Shown in pieces: positions 33,740 through 39,985 of a stretch of DNA of 39,985 nt (within the stretch, counting starts at the first letter, position 1; the number at the start of each line of letters is the position of its first letter). A program made the translations under genes and the position numbers. The notes beneath the pieces were generated by a model, which was given only the letters and a program-made list of their open reading frames with translations, was not told the origin of the DNA and searched no databases. This stretch comes from Candidatus Peribacteria bacterium (lineage in GTDB: Bacteria; Patescibacteriota; Gracilibacteria; Peribacterales; Peribacteraceae). The stretch spans positions 1 to 39,985 of the forward strand of contig CALRGQ010000008.1 in NCBI GenBank assembly GCA_943357915.1. Direction: 5' to 3'.

Positions 33740-33768
33740 ACTGTAGTAAAAGAAGTCGCCAGAGACAA
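33740..33768 (-). promoter_or_regulatory. Promoter of the DUF916-like gene (leaderless type)
   Basis: Minus-strand TTGTCT (33763-33768), 17-nt spacer, TACAGT (33740-33745), then 7 nt to the ATG at 33732. Confidence 0.5.
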
Positions 33769-33822
33769 TGCCCTGCAACAAGCAGCCGAGTTCTCCAAAG
33801 TTTTCACGATTGCAGATGGCTT

Positions 33823-33850
33823 TTGTCATACAGACAGACCTTGCTATGCT
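33823..33850 (+). promoter_or_regulatory. Strong promoter of purC (leaderless type)
   Basis: TTGTCA (33823-33828), 16-nt spacer ending in TGC, extended -10 TATGCT (33845-33850), then 6 nt to the ATG at 33857. The predicted +1 is the A of the ATG. Confidence 0.75.
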
Positions 33851-33856
33851 CTATAC

Positions 33857-34825
33857 ATGACTCCCATCTCCACCGAAGCACTACGGCCGTTTCTTGCGAC
33901 CACTCTGGAAAGTACTGACTTCAAAAATCTAGGTGAAAAGTACACGGGTAAAGTGCGAGACGTGTACTCACAGAAAGACAGAAGCATCCTGATCGCGACA
34001 GATCGTCAGTCAGCGTTCGATCTTTCGTGGTGCTCCATCCCACTCAAAGGACAAGCCCTGAACCAGATCAGCGCTTGGTGGTTTACACAGATCAAAGACA
34101 TCATGCCGACACACATCATCGCGATACCGGACGAAAATGCCACTGTAGTCAAAAAACTTGAAATGCTCAAAGTTGAAATCGTCGTTCGGGCCTATCTGAC
34201 GGGCTCAACCGGTACCTCAGCGTGGGTAAACTATAACAATGGTATTCGAAATTTCTGCGGAAATGAGCTGCCTGACGGTATGAAGAAGAATCAGAAATTG
34301 TCAGAGACGATCATCACCCCCACGACGAAAGGTGAGCGTGACGAACTGATCGATCGAGCCGGTATCATCGAATGCAAACTGACAACCAAAGACCAATGGG
34401 ACGAGATTCATGACAAGGCGCTGGCTCTTTTTAAGCGCGGACAGGAGCTGGCCGCCAAACGTGGACTTATTTTAGTCGATACCAAATATGAAATGGGTGT
34501 GGACTCGGAAGGGACGATCACGATTGCCGATGAAGTCCATACGCCGGATTCCTCCCGATACTGGATCGCAGCATCGTATGATCAGCGCATGTCTGAAGGG
34601 AAAGAACCGGAAAGTCTTGATAAAGAATTTTTCCGACTGTGGCTCAAGGATCAAGGTTTTGACTATGGCAAACCAAAGCCCGAGATCACGGATGACATCC
34701 GCCTGATGCTTGCCCTGAAATACATCCAGCTCCATGAAAAAATCACGGGTGAAACATTCCAGATTCCAAAAAGTCCGGATGTGCTGGGACGCATCGAGAA
34801 GAACTTGAAGACCTACGAAATCTGA
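33857..34825 (+). CDS. purC: Phosphoribosylaminoimidazole-succinocarboxamide synthase PurC
   Basis: 322-residue SAICAR synthetase that joins CAIR and aspartate using ATP in purine synthesis. It has GKVRDVYSQKDRSILIATDRQ, a nucleotide-binding signature of the family, VRAYLTGSTGTSAWVNYNNG, and the C-terminal LILVDTKYEMGVDSEG with IADEVHTPDSSRYW, all conserved. The long form is like yeast Ade1. Start at the ATG at 33857 is fixed by the family N-terminus and the promoter; the 42 upstream codons in frame are not coding. Its product is the substrate of PurB. Confidence 0.96.
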   Translation: MTPISTEALRPFLATTLESTDFKNLGEKYTGKVRDVYSQKDRSILIATDRQSAFDLSWCSIPLKGQALNQISAWWFTQIKDIMPTHIIAIPDENATVVKKLEMLKVEIVVRAYLTGSTGTSAWVNYNNGIRNFCGNELPDGMKKNQKLSETIITPTTKGERDELIDRAGIIECKLTTKDQWDEIHDKALALFKRGQELAAKRGLILVDTKYEMGVDSEGTITIADEVHTPDSSRYWIAASYDQRMSEGKEPESLDKEFFRLWLKDQGFDYGKPKPEITDDIRLMLALKYIQLHEKITGETFQIPKSPDVLGRIEKNLKTYEI

Positions 34826-34831
34826 CGTACT

Positions 34832-34932
34832 CCGTAGACTGGGACGCCCCTGTCCGTAGACTGGGACGCCATTACCCGTAGACTGGGACGCCATTACCCG
34901 TAGACTGGGACGCCGCGTCCCAGCTGCGTAGT
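34832..34932. repeat. Four tandem 22-bp repeats ending in a hairpin, downstream of purC
   Basis: CCGTAGACTGGGACGCC recurs at 34832, 34854, 34876 and 34898 (period 22), and the linkers CCTGT, ATTAC and ATTAC separate them. The last copy runs into CTGGGACG-CCG-CGTCCCAG, a perfect hairpin. It fills the gap between convergent purC and the DUF192 gene and may end transcription. The organisation (tandem units capped by an inverted unit) parallels the repeat after ligA. Confidence 0.75.
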
Positions 34933-34940
34933 AAGGTTGC

Positions 34941-35402
34941 TTACGTTGGCTTCGACATCTTCTGAACCTGCTTCACATCAATCTTCCAACCCGTGCCAAT
35001 CTGATATTTCTCCCGAAAGCCTTTGTTCACTTCCAGAGCGTAGCTTGAGAGTGATGCAGCTGGGTACCCGGGACATGGCATAGCGGTGCAAGGTTCCATA
35101 GAAAGCGTGCTCACAAACTCCCCTGCAGCATCAAAGTAGATGATATCGAGTGGAATTTTTGTATCTTTCATCCAGAAAGAGAGCATCTGCGGCTCAGCAA
35201 AGACGAACAGCATGCCAGTGTCAGCATCCAGTTCCGTACGATTCATGAGGCCTTTTTCCTGCTCTTTGGGGCTATCTGCGATCTCAACCGTAAGAACGGC
35301 AGTTTTTGTGCCATCATAGGAAGATAGTGTGAGCTGTTTGGAGCCACAGGCAGATAAAAGTAGAGCCGACGTAAGAACAAGAAGACATGCTGGGCGTTTC
35401 AT
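34941..35402 (-). CDS. DUF192-family lipoprotein
   Basis: 153 residues: lipoprotein signal MKRPACLLVLTSALLLSACG with lipobox Cys, then a DUF192 domain (EIADSPKEQEKGLMNRTELD, GMLFVFAEPQMLSFWMKDTK, IPLDIIYFDAAGEF, YALEVNKGF). This small beta-rich domain is widespread and has no firmly known role. Two Cys in EPCTAMPCPG could form a disulfide outside the cell. It lies 54 bp after rpe on the same strand with a promoter of its own and a pyrimidine-rich leader. ATG at 35402. Confidence 0.92.
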   Translation of the reverse strand: MKRPACLLVLTSALLLSACGSKQLTLSSYDGTKTAVLTVEIADSPKEQEKGLMNRTELDADTGMLFVFAEPQMLSFWMKDTKIPLDIIYFDAAGEFVSTLSMEPCTAMPCPGYPAASLSSYALEVNKGFREKYQIGTGWKIDVKQVQKMSKPT

Positions 35403-35430
35403 AGGATGAGAGAAAGTGAGAAAGGCGATG

Positions 35431-35460
35431 ATTGTCCGCGAAAAAGAGATACGATGTCAA
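35431..35460 (-). promoter_or_regulatory. Promoter of the DUF192 lipoprotein gene
   Basis: Minus-strand consensus TTGACA (35455-35460, overlapping the rpe stop), 18-nt spacer, GACAAT (35431-35436), then a 28-nt pyrimidine-rich leader (CTTTCTCACTTTCTCTCATC) before the ATG. Confidence 0.5.
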
Positions 35461-36092
35461 CCACGAAGCAGTGCAATCGCCTGAGCCCTATCAGTAGCAG
35501 AAAAGATCGCACTACCAGCGACAAGATTATCAGCACCAGCTTTACGAGCCTTGGCAGCCGATAGAGGATCAACTCCTCCGTCGATCTGGATCATGAGGCG
35601 AGGATGCGCAGCGCGGAGCATCTCAATCTTTTTGAGAACTGCAGAAATAAATGTTTGTCCTCCAAACCCAGGATGCACGGACATGAGAAGGACCATATCG
35701 ATGTCGCCCACTACATCATCGATGGAAGAGAGTGGCGTATCAGGATTCAGGGCAATGCCTGCAGTTGCACCAGTCTTACGAATGGCGTTGATAAGGTCTA
35801 AACGAGCCTTTGTCATCGGTACGGCTTCGGCATGAAAAGTGATGTGTTTGGCTCCGATGGCTTGAAATTCTGCAATACGATCAGCCGGATTTGTGACCAT
35901 GAGATGCACATCAAGCGGGAGCGCTGTCTTGATCCACTTTGCAACAGGTGCACCAAAACTGAGGTTAGGAACAAAGTGTCCGTCCATGACATCAAGCTGT
36001 AACCAGTCTGCGTGCTTCTCTACGGAAGCTACTTCATCCTGTAGACGACCAAAATCGGCTGATAAAATAGAAGGAGTGATCAGAATTTTCAT
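35457..36092 (-). CDS. rpe: Ribulose-phosphate 3-epimerase
   Basis: 211-residue TIM-barrel enzyme interconverting ribulose-5-P and xylulose-5-P in the pentose phosphate pathway. Conserved blocks: ITPSILSADFGRLQDEV, LQLDVMDGHFVPNLSFG with the catalytic Asp and metal-binding residues, HLMVTNP, ITFHAEA, LLMSVHPGFGGQTFI and IQIDGGVD. The last helix follows normally. Its ATG overlaps the rpiB TGA (ATGA), so the two pentose-phosphate isomerases are translationally coupled. Confidence 0.96.
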   Translation of the reverse strand: MKILITPSILSADFGRLQDEVASVEKHADWLQLDVMDGHFVPNLSFGAPVAKWIKTALPLDVHLMVTNPADRIAEFQAIGAKHITFHAEAVPMTKARLDLINAIRKTGATAGIALNPDTPLSSIDDVVGDIDMVLLMSVHPGFGGQTFISAVLKKIEMLRAAHPRLMIQIDGGVDPLSAAKARKAGADNLVAGSAIFSATDRAQAIALLRG

Positions 36093-36532
36093 ATGGCATC
36101 GGGGAATTGCTGTAAACGTTTTTCATGTCGTCCGCCTTCAAAATCAGTCGATAAAAATTTGTCGACCATGGCAAACGCTTGCATCGGCTCTGTGATACGC
36201 CCCCCGAGGCTCATGATGTTAGCATCATTATGTTTGCGACCCATCTCGGCGTCCCACTCGCTGACGCAGCGCGCGCAACGAATACCCGAGACTTTATTAG
36301 CGACCATTGCTTCACCGTTACCACTACCACCGAAGATAATCCCCGGGCATGCGTGCTCCTTCACTGCTGCGGCGGCTTGCAGCATAATCGGCGGATAATC
36401 ACACGGCTCTTCGGAAAAACAGCCACAATCAATCACATCTATTTTTTGTTTCAGAAGATGTGATTTTACGGCCTCTTTCAGGAGATATCCTGCGTGATCA
36501 GTACCTAAAACGATGTGTTGAGGTGCCTTCAT
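36089..36532 (-). CDS. rpiB: Ribose-5-phosphate isomerase B
   Basis: 147 residues of the RpiB/LacAB family, converting ribose-5-P and ribulose-5-P. It starts IVLGTDHAGYLLKEAVKSHL; the active-site region IIFGGSGNGEAMVANKVSGI and RCARCVSEWDAEMGRKHNDA resembles the subgroup (as in actinobacteria) using Glu in place of the catalytic Cys of the E. coli type. NIMSLGGR follows as expected. Start at the ATG at 36532, where an extended -10 ends 6 nt upstream; the longer frame to 36643 crosses the divergent tpiA start. First gene of the rpiB-rpe unit. Confidence 0.95.
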   Translation of the reverse strand: MKAPQHIVLGTDHAGYLLKEAVKSHLLKQKIDVIDCGCFSEEPCDYPPIMLQAAAAVKEHACPGIIFGGSGNGEAMVANKVSGIRCARCVSEWDAEMGRKHNDANIMSLGGRITEPMQAFAMVDKFLSTDFEGGRHEKRLQQFPDAI

Positions 36533-36538
36533 GCTGAG

Positions 36539-36547
36539 AGCATAGCA
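36539..36547 (-). promoter_or_regulatory. Extended -10 promoter of rpiB-rpe (leaderless type)
   Basis: Minus-strand TGC-TATGCT (hexamer 36539-36544) ends 6 nt before the ATG at 36532. It lies back to back with the tpiA promoter; the two start codons are only 46 bp apart. Confidence 0.6.
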
Positions 36548-36565
36548 GGAAAGAAAAAATGTATA

Positions 36566-36571
36566 TAAACT
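36566..36571 (+). promoter_or_regulatory. Putative -10 of tpiA
   Basis: TAAACT ends 7 nt before the ATG at 36579; an overlapping TATAAA (36564-36569) is an alternative at 9 nt. Confidence 0.35.
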
Positions 36572-36578
36572 CTGAACA

Positions 36579-37274
36579 ATGCAACGCAAGAGGTTAATCG
36601 CGGCGAATTGGAAAATGCATATTCTGCCAGCTGGTTCGTGCACTCCAGATTCGGTCTACCGCACCCGAGCAAATGTTGATGTATGGGTCTTTCCATCATA
36701 TATGGATCTCCACTCCACGCAGTATCATGGTTTGGTTACAGGTGCACAGTGCGGTCGTGCTGAAGATGATGGAGCATTCACTGGGGATATTAGTATGCAG
36801 ATGATTGCTGATCAACGATATCATGCAGTAATCTGTGGCCATTCGGAGAGACGTAGATATCACAACGAAACTGACGAGATGATAGCAAGGCAAGTTGCTG
36901 CTGCTCTAAGAACAGGTCTTATCCCCATATTGTGCGCTGGAGAAACAGCCGATCAACATGACAGGGGCGAAGCCGAAGACATCGTCCGGAAGCAAATTTC
37001 ATCAGTCCGTATGGATCCAGCAGTGATCATCGCCTACGAGCCGGTATGGGCAATCGGAACAGGGAAAACTCCGAATCCTTCAGACGTCGAGAAAATGCAT
37101 TTGTTTATTCGGAGCTTACTTCCAGCGCCAGAGAAAATGCGTATCATTTACGGAGGATCCGTAAATGGTAAGAATGCTGCAAGCTTCTTCGCACAACCAA
37201 ACATTGATGGTGCGCTTGTGGGTGGTAGCTCGCTGAAGCCAGATGAATTCCGTTCGATTGTCGAAGCAGCCTAA
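36579..37274 (+). CDS. tpiA: Triosephosphate isomerase
   Basis: 231-residue glycolytic isomerase. Catalytic residues are all visible: Lys in AANWKMH, His in VICGHSERRRYH and Glu in IAYEPVWAIGTGKTP, then IIYGGSVNGKNA and DGALVGGSSLKPDEF for phosphate binding. It is about 20 residues shorter than usual; the missing part lies just after NWKMH, where helix 1 and strand 2 are compressed. ATG at 36579 is fixed by the family N-terminus. Divergent from rpiB, so upper-carbon and pentose enzymes share a regulatory gap. Confidence 0.95.
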   Translation: MQRKRLIAANWKMHILPAGSCTPDSVYRTRANVDVWVFPSYMDLHSTQYHGLVTGAQCGRAEDDGAFTGDISMQMIADQRYHAVICGHSERRRYHNETDEMIARQVAAALRTGLIPILCAGETADQHDRGEAEDIVRKQISSVRMDPAVIIAYEPVWAIGTGKTPNPSDVEKMHLFIRSLLPAPEKMRIIYGGSVNGKNAASFFAQPNIDGALVGGSSLKPDEFRSIVEAA

Positions 37275-37286
37275 CACCTCAGAACC

Positions 37287-37349
37287 GCGGGTATGGAAAC
37301 CCGCTCCTGTAGAGACAATATTCATGCACGGGAGCAGGTATCTACCTGC
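37287..37349. terminator. Paired hairpins downstream of tpiA
   Basis: GCGGGT-ATGGAA-ACCCGC (37287-37304) and GCAGGTA-TC-TACCTGC (37334-37349), with GCTCCTGT and ACGGGAGC between them able to pair with one mismatch. The alternatives overlap by a few bases. Lies just before the convergent membrane protein gene. The element also contains TAGAGAC, as in the AGAGACG repeat family. Confidence 0.5.
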
Positions 37350-37360
37350 GTTTGTCTTGC

Positions 37361-38218
37361 TCAGGCTTTTATCGGATGAGCCTTCATGGTTTCATAGATC
37401 TCAACTATGTACATCTGCATACAAAGTGTGAGGCCGCAGAAGTACACGAATGCACCCACAACAGCTGCCAAGCCGAGTGAAATACCGATAATCACTGTAG
37501 CGATAGTGCCCAGCGCATCGGATGCAAAAACCAATGAGAAGAATACCAAAGCATACACAGCGGCAAGAGCGGACGATGCAAGCATCACGCAGAGCATCAT
37601 GAGGAGGTTATTGCCGACGATCTTGCCCCAATAACCATCCGTATACTTCAAACTGAGCTCGCCACTTTTCCGGACTCCTGTGTGTTCTTTCAGCTGAATA
37701 ATATTAATGAATGCGAGCCGTGGCAGGAAATAGAGACCACAAACCATAGCAGCTACAGCAATCAGGACTCCGATTAAAATCAGCCCGAGATTCTCTTTAT
37801 TTCCTCCTATGATAAGAAACGGCAAGGCGAAAAGCCCGATCCAGACAAATGAACGTAACATGATCCAGATGCCACCGAGTATGAGTTTCCAAAAGTAGCG
37901 ACACGATTTTACGATAGCGGCTTTGAGATCGTTTTTTCGATCAACAGCCACGATAATGGCAAACATATTAAACAATGTCTGTGTGAAGGCACTAATCAGT
38001 GTAAAGACAAATCCCATTAGAACTACGGGGATCAAAATTGCAAGATCGTCTTTGAGAAAGGTAGCATCGGACAATGCAAAGAGTCCGGCTGCGATGCCTC
38101 GTGCCACGATCATAATCGCGAGAAGAATAAGTGCGCCGAGCACAAACGTCTTTAACAATTTTTTTGTTTCGGCAAAACTGCGCTCAAGAAGCTGACTAAA
38201 CGTGAGTACCTGCGTCAT
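37361..38218 (-). CDS. Multi-pass membrane protein, about six TM segments, unknown function
   Basis: 285 residues from the ATG at 38218 (an in-frame ATG eight codons upstream is less likely). Hydrophobic segments include FVLGALILLAIMIVARGIAA, LIPVVLMGFVFTLISAFTQT, WIGLFALPFLIIGG, LGLILIGVLIAVAAMVCGLY, LLMMLCVMLASSALAAVYAL and ATVIIGISLGLAAVVGAFVY. The cytoplasmic YRFWKL-like turn appears as CRYFWKLILGG. The arrangement recalls DUF975/glycerophosphodiester-phosphodiesterase membrane-domain-type proteins, but I do not assign it. Follows dprA on the same strand with its own promoter. Confidence 0.75.
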   Translation of the reverse strand: MTQVLTFSQLLERSFAETKKLLKTFVLGALILLAIMIVARGIAAGLFALSDATFLKDDLAILIPVVLMGFVFTLISAFTQTLFNMFAIIVAVDRKNDLKAAIVKSCRYFWKLILGGIWIMLRSFVWIGLFALPFLIIGGNKENLGLILIGVLIAVAAMVCGLYFLPRLAFINIIQLKEHTGVRKSGELSLKYTDGYWGKIVGNNLLMMLCVMLASSALAAVYALVFFSLVFASDALGTIATVIIGISLGLAAVVGAFVYFCGLTLCMQMYIVEIYETMKAHPIKA

Positions 38219-38241
38219 GAAAGAGGGGAAGAATGTCGGCA

Positions 38242-38269
38242 TTCTGAAGCACTGTCTGTGGTTGTCAAA
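38242..38269 (-). promoter_or_regulatory. Promoter of the six-TM membrane protein gene
   Basis: Minus-strand TTGACA (38264-38269), 16-nt spacer, CAGAAT (38242-38247), then a 23-nt leader ending in TTCTTCCCCTCTTTC before the ATG at 38218. Confidence 0.45.
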
Positions 38270-38272
38270 TCT

Positions 38273-39355
38273 CTATGCCCGCACCCATCGTCCACCGCCA
38301 GCATTTTTTACGACGCCTTTCAGCTCAAGCACTGTTAGTAGTCCGTTGACTGTAGCGGCATCAAGCTTGGTTTTGATCACGAGGTCATCCAGTGCGGATG
38401 GCAGTGATGACATCGCATCAAATATGCTTTGCTCCTCCAGAGACTCAGACGTGAAGGATGACGCTTTGGTAGCTGAAGACCCAATAATGCCAACTTCCTG
38501 CAGCACATCGTCACCGGAGGTCACAAGCCTAGCGACTCCCCTCGCGAGCAAACTGTGGCACCCTGCGTACTCGACATGGAAAATATCACCAGGGACAACG
38601 CAGACGTCACGGCCGTAATCCAGTGCCAAATCAGCCGTGATGAGGGAACCGGAGTCCATAGCTGCTTCAGCAACGACTGTCGCAAGCGAAAGCCCAGCGA
38701 TGATGCGATTCCGAGCCGGAAATGAAAATTTGTCGGGTTGCGTATCGAGCGGGAACTCTGAAAGAAGTAGGCCACCTGAGAGCACAATCTGGTCTGCGAG
38801 TTTTTCATGAATCTTGGGGTAGATCATCCCAAGGCCATGACCAAGCACCGCAACAGTTTTGCCGCCAGAGCTGAGTGTTTCGCGCGCTACCTCGGCATCA
38901 ATGCCATAGGCGAGACCGCTGACCGTGATGACACCAGCACTCACGATAGGCGGTATAAGATGCGAGACGACTCTGCGACCGTAATCGCTCATCTCACGTG
39001 TGCCAACGATGGCGATACATGGACGAGAGAGAAGCGAGAAGTCCCCCCGTGCATACAGAAATACTGGCGCGTCAGGAACTTCCCGTAGTGATTCTGGGTA
39101 TTCTGGATCTTCCATCGAGATGAGAGCAATGTTTTTTTTCTTCAGAACGGCGGTGTAACCAGCAGCATTGAACTCTTCCAGACGAACCATTGCTTTCATG
39201 GCGCTGTCCTCGCGCAGCCCCAGCCGCATCAGTAGCTCCATCGAGATTACTTCCATCGCAGCATCAGCATCACCAAACAGCTCACGCAGCGCCTCTAGGC
39301 GCTTTTTGGTAAGCACATCGATCCACGACCAACGAATGGCATTTTGTAGCTGCAT
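38273..39355 (-). CDS. dprA: DNA processing protein DprA
   Basis: 360-residue protein that binds incoming single-stranded DNA and loads RecA during natural transformation. The Rossmann-like core is clear: IAIVGTREMSDYGRRVVSHL, VSGLAYGIDAEVARETL, KTVAVLGHGLGMIYPK, SFPARNRIIAGLS, VAEAAMDSGSLITADLALDY and VCVVPGDIF. An N-terminal SAM-like extension and a C-terminal winged-helix domain (LDDLVIKTKLDAATVNGLLT, GGGRWVRA) complete the usual architecture. Together with pilT it indicates DNA uptake capacity. ATG at 39355 with TATACT 6 nt upstream. Confidence 0.95.
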   Translation of the reverse strand: MQLQNAIRWSWIDVLTKKRLEALRELFGDADAAMEVISMELLMRLGLREDSAMKAMVRLEEFNAAGYTAVLKKKNIALISMEDPEYPESLREVPDAPVFLYARGDFSLLSRPCIAIVGTREMSDYGRRVVSHLIPPIVSAGVITVSGLAYGIDAEVARETLSSGGKTVAVLGHGLGMIYPKIHEKLADQIVLSGGLLLSEFPLDTQPDKFSFPARNRIIAGLSLATVVAEAAMDSGSLITADLALDYGRDVCVVPGDIFHVEYAGCHSLLARGVARLVTSGDDVLQEVGIIGSSATKASSFTSESLEEQSIFDAMSSLPSALDDLVIKTKLDAATVNGLLTVLELKGVVKNAGGGRWVRA

Positions 39356-39361
39356 AGAACG

Positions 39362-39367
39362 AGTATA
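39362..39367 (-). promoter_or_regulatory. -10 hexamer of dprA (leaderless type)
   Basis: Minus-strand TATACT ends 6 nt (CGTTCT) before the ATG at 39355. Confidence 0.6.
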
Positions 39368-39503
39368 ACCCGAGAAAAACGATGCATGCTGTGAAAGTGA
39401 ACTGATCTATTGCCAAACACGGTGTTTTGCCCGAGAATTCGCGCTGCGCGACCGATCTTTTACTCGAAAGAACGCCCCTGTAATAAGGCAAGTTAACCAG
39501 TAC

Positions 39504-39579
39504 GCCGACGTAGCTCAGCTGGTAGAGCATAGGTATCGTAAACCTAGGGTCACCGGTTCGATTCCGGTCGTCGGCTCCA
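39504..39579 (+). tRNA. tRNA-Thr (anticodon CGT)
   Basis: Acceptor GCCGACG pairs with CGTCGGC; CCA is encoded (39577-39579). D arm GCTC-AGCTGGTA-GAGC, anticodon arm TAGGT-ATCGTAA-ACCTA with anticodon CGT for ACG, T arm ACCGG-TTCGATT-CCGGT. A weak promoter-like pair, TTTACT and TAATAA with a 16-nt spacer, lies about 25 bp upstream. Confidence 0.96.
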
Positions 39580-39646
39580 CTTAAAGGATGTGCTCATAGA
39601 CACAAACTCCTGGCAGAGACATTGCACAGGATGTTTGATAGCTTGT

Positions 39647-39985
39647 TTACTGTTGAATGAATGATTCGACACTCTCTAATACAACAGGAATATGTGCTGA
39701 ACCCGCAAAAATAGCACAGAACGTAACATGCGGATTGGAGTCAAGAGACTGCTTTATACGATCCCTTGTTAAGTCGTCGAATGCTTTAGAAATTGCTCTG
39801 CCTCCATACATATTATTGAGAATCGTTGAACCTTCTAAATGGCGAGCAAGAATTTTAATCTCTGGCCGATCATTCTTTGCTTTCTCTCGAATCGTCTTTT
39901 CAGAAATGCCGTTTTGTAGACTGCGAAATTGAACACACTGAGAAAATATATCAGCGTCGCTCTCTTTCCTATCATTAGGGGAAGG
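39647..39985 (-). CDS. Hypothetical protein, C-terminal part only (runs off the window)
   Basis: An open minus-strand frame of 112 codons ends in TAA at 39647-39649 and continues past base 39985, so the start is not seen. The translation reads as a real protein (SEKTIREKAKNDRPEIKIL, RHLEGSTILNNMYGGRAISK, NPHVTFCAIFAGSAHIPVVL). No family is recognised. It lies beside the tRNA-Thr gene, a common site for inserted DNA, but no repeat of the tRNA end is visible here. The plus-strand frame across it is a shadow. Confidence 0.65.
   Translation of the reverse strand, partial: PSPNDRKESDADIFSQCVQFRSLQNGISEKTIREKAKNDRPEIKILARHLEGSTILNNMYGGRAISKAFDDLTRDRIKQSLDSNPHVTFCAIFAGSAHIPVVLESVESFIQQ

Noticed and set aside
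33731..33856. N-terminal extension of PurC in the same frame
   Set aside because: It crosses the divergent promoter region and the purC promoter, and PurC proteins begin near the ATG at 33857.
34832..34914. Possible CRISPR array after purC
   Set aside because: The gaps between the 17-bp units are only 5 bp, too short for spacers.
36533..36643. N-terminal extension of RpiB
   Set aside because: It crosses the tpiA start and both promoters; the family N-terminus and the 6-nt -10 spacing support 36532.
39657..39932. 91-codon plus-strand frame near the window end
   Set aside because: The opposite strand has an uninterrupted frame with better protein character that continues off the edge.

Overview
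The window looks like a chromosomal segment of a Patescibacteria/CPR bacterium, most plausibly a Peregrinibacteria/Peribacteria-type lineage. This is inferred from gene content, not from a marker tree. The basis is a Cys-rich zinc-ribbon protein of the kind seen in CPR genomes, a TrmB-type regulator, a small DprA/PilT competence set, dense palindromic intergenic repeats, GC near 48-50 percent, and no Shine-Dalgarno signal in front of nearly any gene. TGA works as an ordinary stop. Partial amino-acid and purine pathways (AroQ-type chorismate mutase, PurB, PurC) suggest a larger metabolism than the most reduced CPR.

Layout. 1-2.0 kb: branched-chain amino-acid-type ABC transporter parts (binding lipoprotein and ATPase). 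2.1-8.0 kb: a giant secreted-type coiled-coil/M23 protein overlapping a small lipoprotein. 8.0-13.5 kb: an accessory sensory region with a Cache histidine kinase, an unusual membrane-bound TrmB regulator carrying a related Cache domain, two decayed copies of the latter's 3' end, a small DMT/SMR membrane protein and a low-GC NNMT-like methyltransferase. 13.7-20.8 kb: PilT, chorismate mutase, LigA with two palindrome-rich insertions, a PRMT-like arginine methyltransferase, the Cys-rich protein and MscL. 20.9-21.3 kb: three hairpin repeats derived from the 5' part of the adjacent tRNA-Leu(GAG). 21.4-26.2 kb: a four-gene minus-strand cluster (two unrecognised paralogues, a fold-IV aminotransferase, an AstE-like deacylase), partly GC-rich. 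26.4-39.4 kb: mostly housekeeping (PurB, TauE, S66 peptidase, DUF559, FtsH, GT2, DUF916-like surface protein, PurC, DUF192 lipoprotein, Rpe, RpiB, TpiA, membrane protein, DprA). The window ends with tRNA-Thr(CGT) and a truncated gene.

Across the window, about twenty genes have a recognisable -10 hexamer (often extended, TGC-TATnnT) ending 6-9 nt before the start codon. Transcription would then begin at or next to the start codon, so leaderless mRNAs seem to be the rule here. A smaller class (LivK-like, DUF192 lipoprotein, a six-TM protein) has about 23-27 nt pyrimidine-rich leaders, also without Shine-Dalgarno. Intergenic space is filled by several families of palindromic repeats, and two such elements sit in frame inside ligA.

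Best candidates for something undescribed: the paired Cache-TrmB and Cache-kinase sensors with EF-hand-like loops; the tRNA-Leu-derived hairpin array; the four-gene cluster with the paralogous pair sharing a (S/T)ADH(H/A)GP motif; and the pervasive leaderless start architecture.
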